A stretch of 6,843 nt of DNA from Clostridium sp. CAG:1219 (lineage in GTDB: Bacteria > Bacillota > Clostridia > TANB77 > CAG-465), in NCBI GenBank assembly GCA_000433335.1, contig HF996714.1, positions 1 to 6,843 on the forward strand, given 5' to 3'. The position numbers were made by a program, and so were the translations under genes. A model generated the notes under the pieces. It was not told where the DNA came from and searched no databases. It was given only the letters and a program-made list of their open reading frames with translations. Below are positions 6,815 through 6,843 of this stretch, piece after piece (position 1 is the first letter of the stretch; each line of letters opens with the position of its first letter).

Positions 6815-6843
6815 TTATGCTACTGCAGAAGTTCCTCTCTTTC
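6815..6843 (-). CDS. 3' end of an upstream gene (product not recognisable)
   Basis: The last bases of the window, read on the minus strand just before the terminator, can end a coding region as KRGTSAVA followed by TAA (6815–6817). A second frame ends EREELLQ followed by TAG (6820–6822) and is also possible. The third frame reads through the terminator and is unlikely. A gene end is expected here because a minus-strand terminator follows within 5–10 nt. In many Bacillota polC lies upstream of rimP, but neither tail looks like a PolC C-terminus, and I cannot name the gene. Confidence 0.35.

Overview
The window holds a conserved translation and transcription operon of a low-GC (roughly 30% G+C by eye) Bacillota-type bacterium, all on the minus strand. 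Read in transcription order from high to low coordinates it is: rimP – nusA – rnpM (ylxR) – infB – rbfA – nrnA (DHH phosphoesterase) – truB, with truB running off the left edge. This gene order, especially nrnA between rbfA and truB, and a short NusA (354 aa, no C-terminal acidic repeats), suggest a Clostridia-like member of the Bacillota. The sequence does not let me name a genus. UGG encodes Trp and UGA is used as a stop, so the standard bacterial code fits.

Right edge (6655–6843): the last codons of a preceding minus-strand gene, a strong rho-independent terminator (6774–6810), then an extended -10 promoter (6723–6751) and a leader of about 60 nt ahead of rimP. The leader contains a G+C-rich hairpin and a 14-codon open reading frame. 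Its ATG lies in the hairpin loop and its TGA overlaps the TTG start of rimP. This leader is the most unusual part of the window.

Centre and left (1–6654): seven tightly packed genes with gaps of 40 nt or less, a 1-nt gap at infB/rbfA and a 20-nt overlap at nrnA/truB. No internal terminator is visible, so they are probably co-transcribed. RimP and RbfA mature the 30S subunit, IF2 starts translation, NusA controls elongation, pausing and termination by RNA polymerase, RnpM is an RNA-binding modulator, NrnA degrades nanoRNA or cyclic dinucleotides, and TruB makes pseudouridine 55 in tRNA. The L7Ae-like gene ylxQ, often found between ylxR and infB in Bacillota, is absent here. IF2 has a long Asn/Arg-rich N-terminal region and only one recognisable IF2_N module.

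I see no CRISPR array, mobile element, phage gene, tRNA or rRNA. This is mostly ordinary core-genome DNA, and I do not claim a new multi-gene system.
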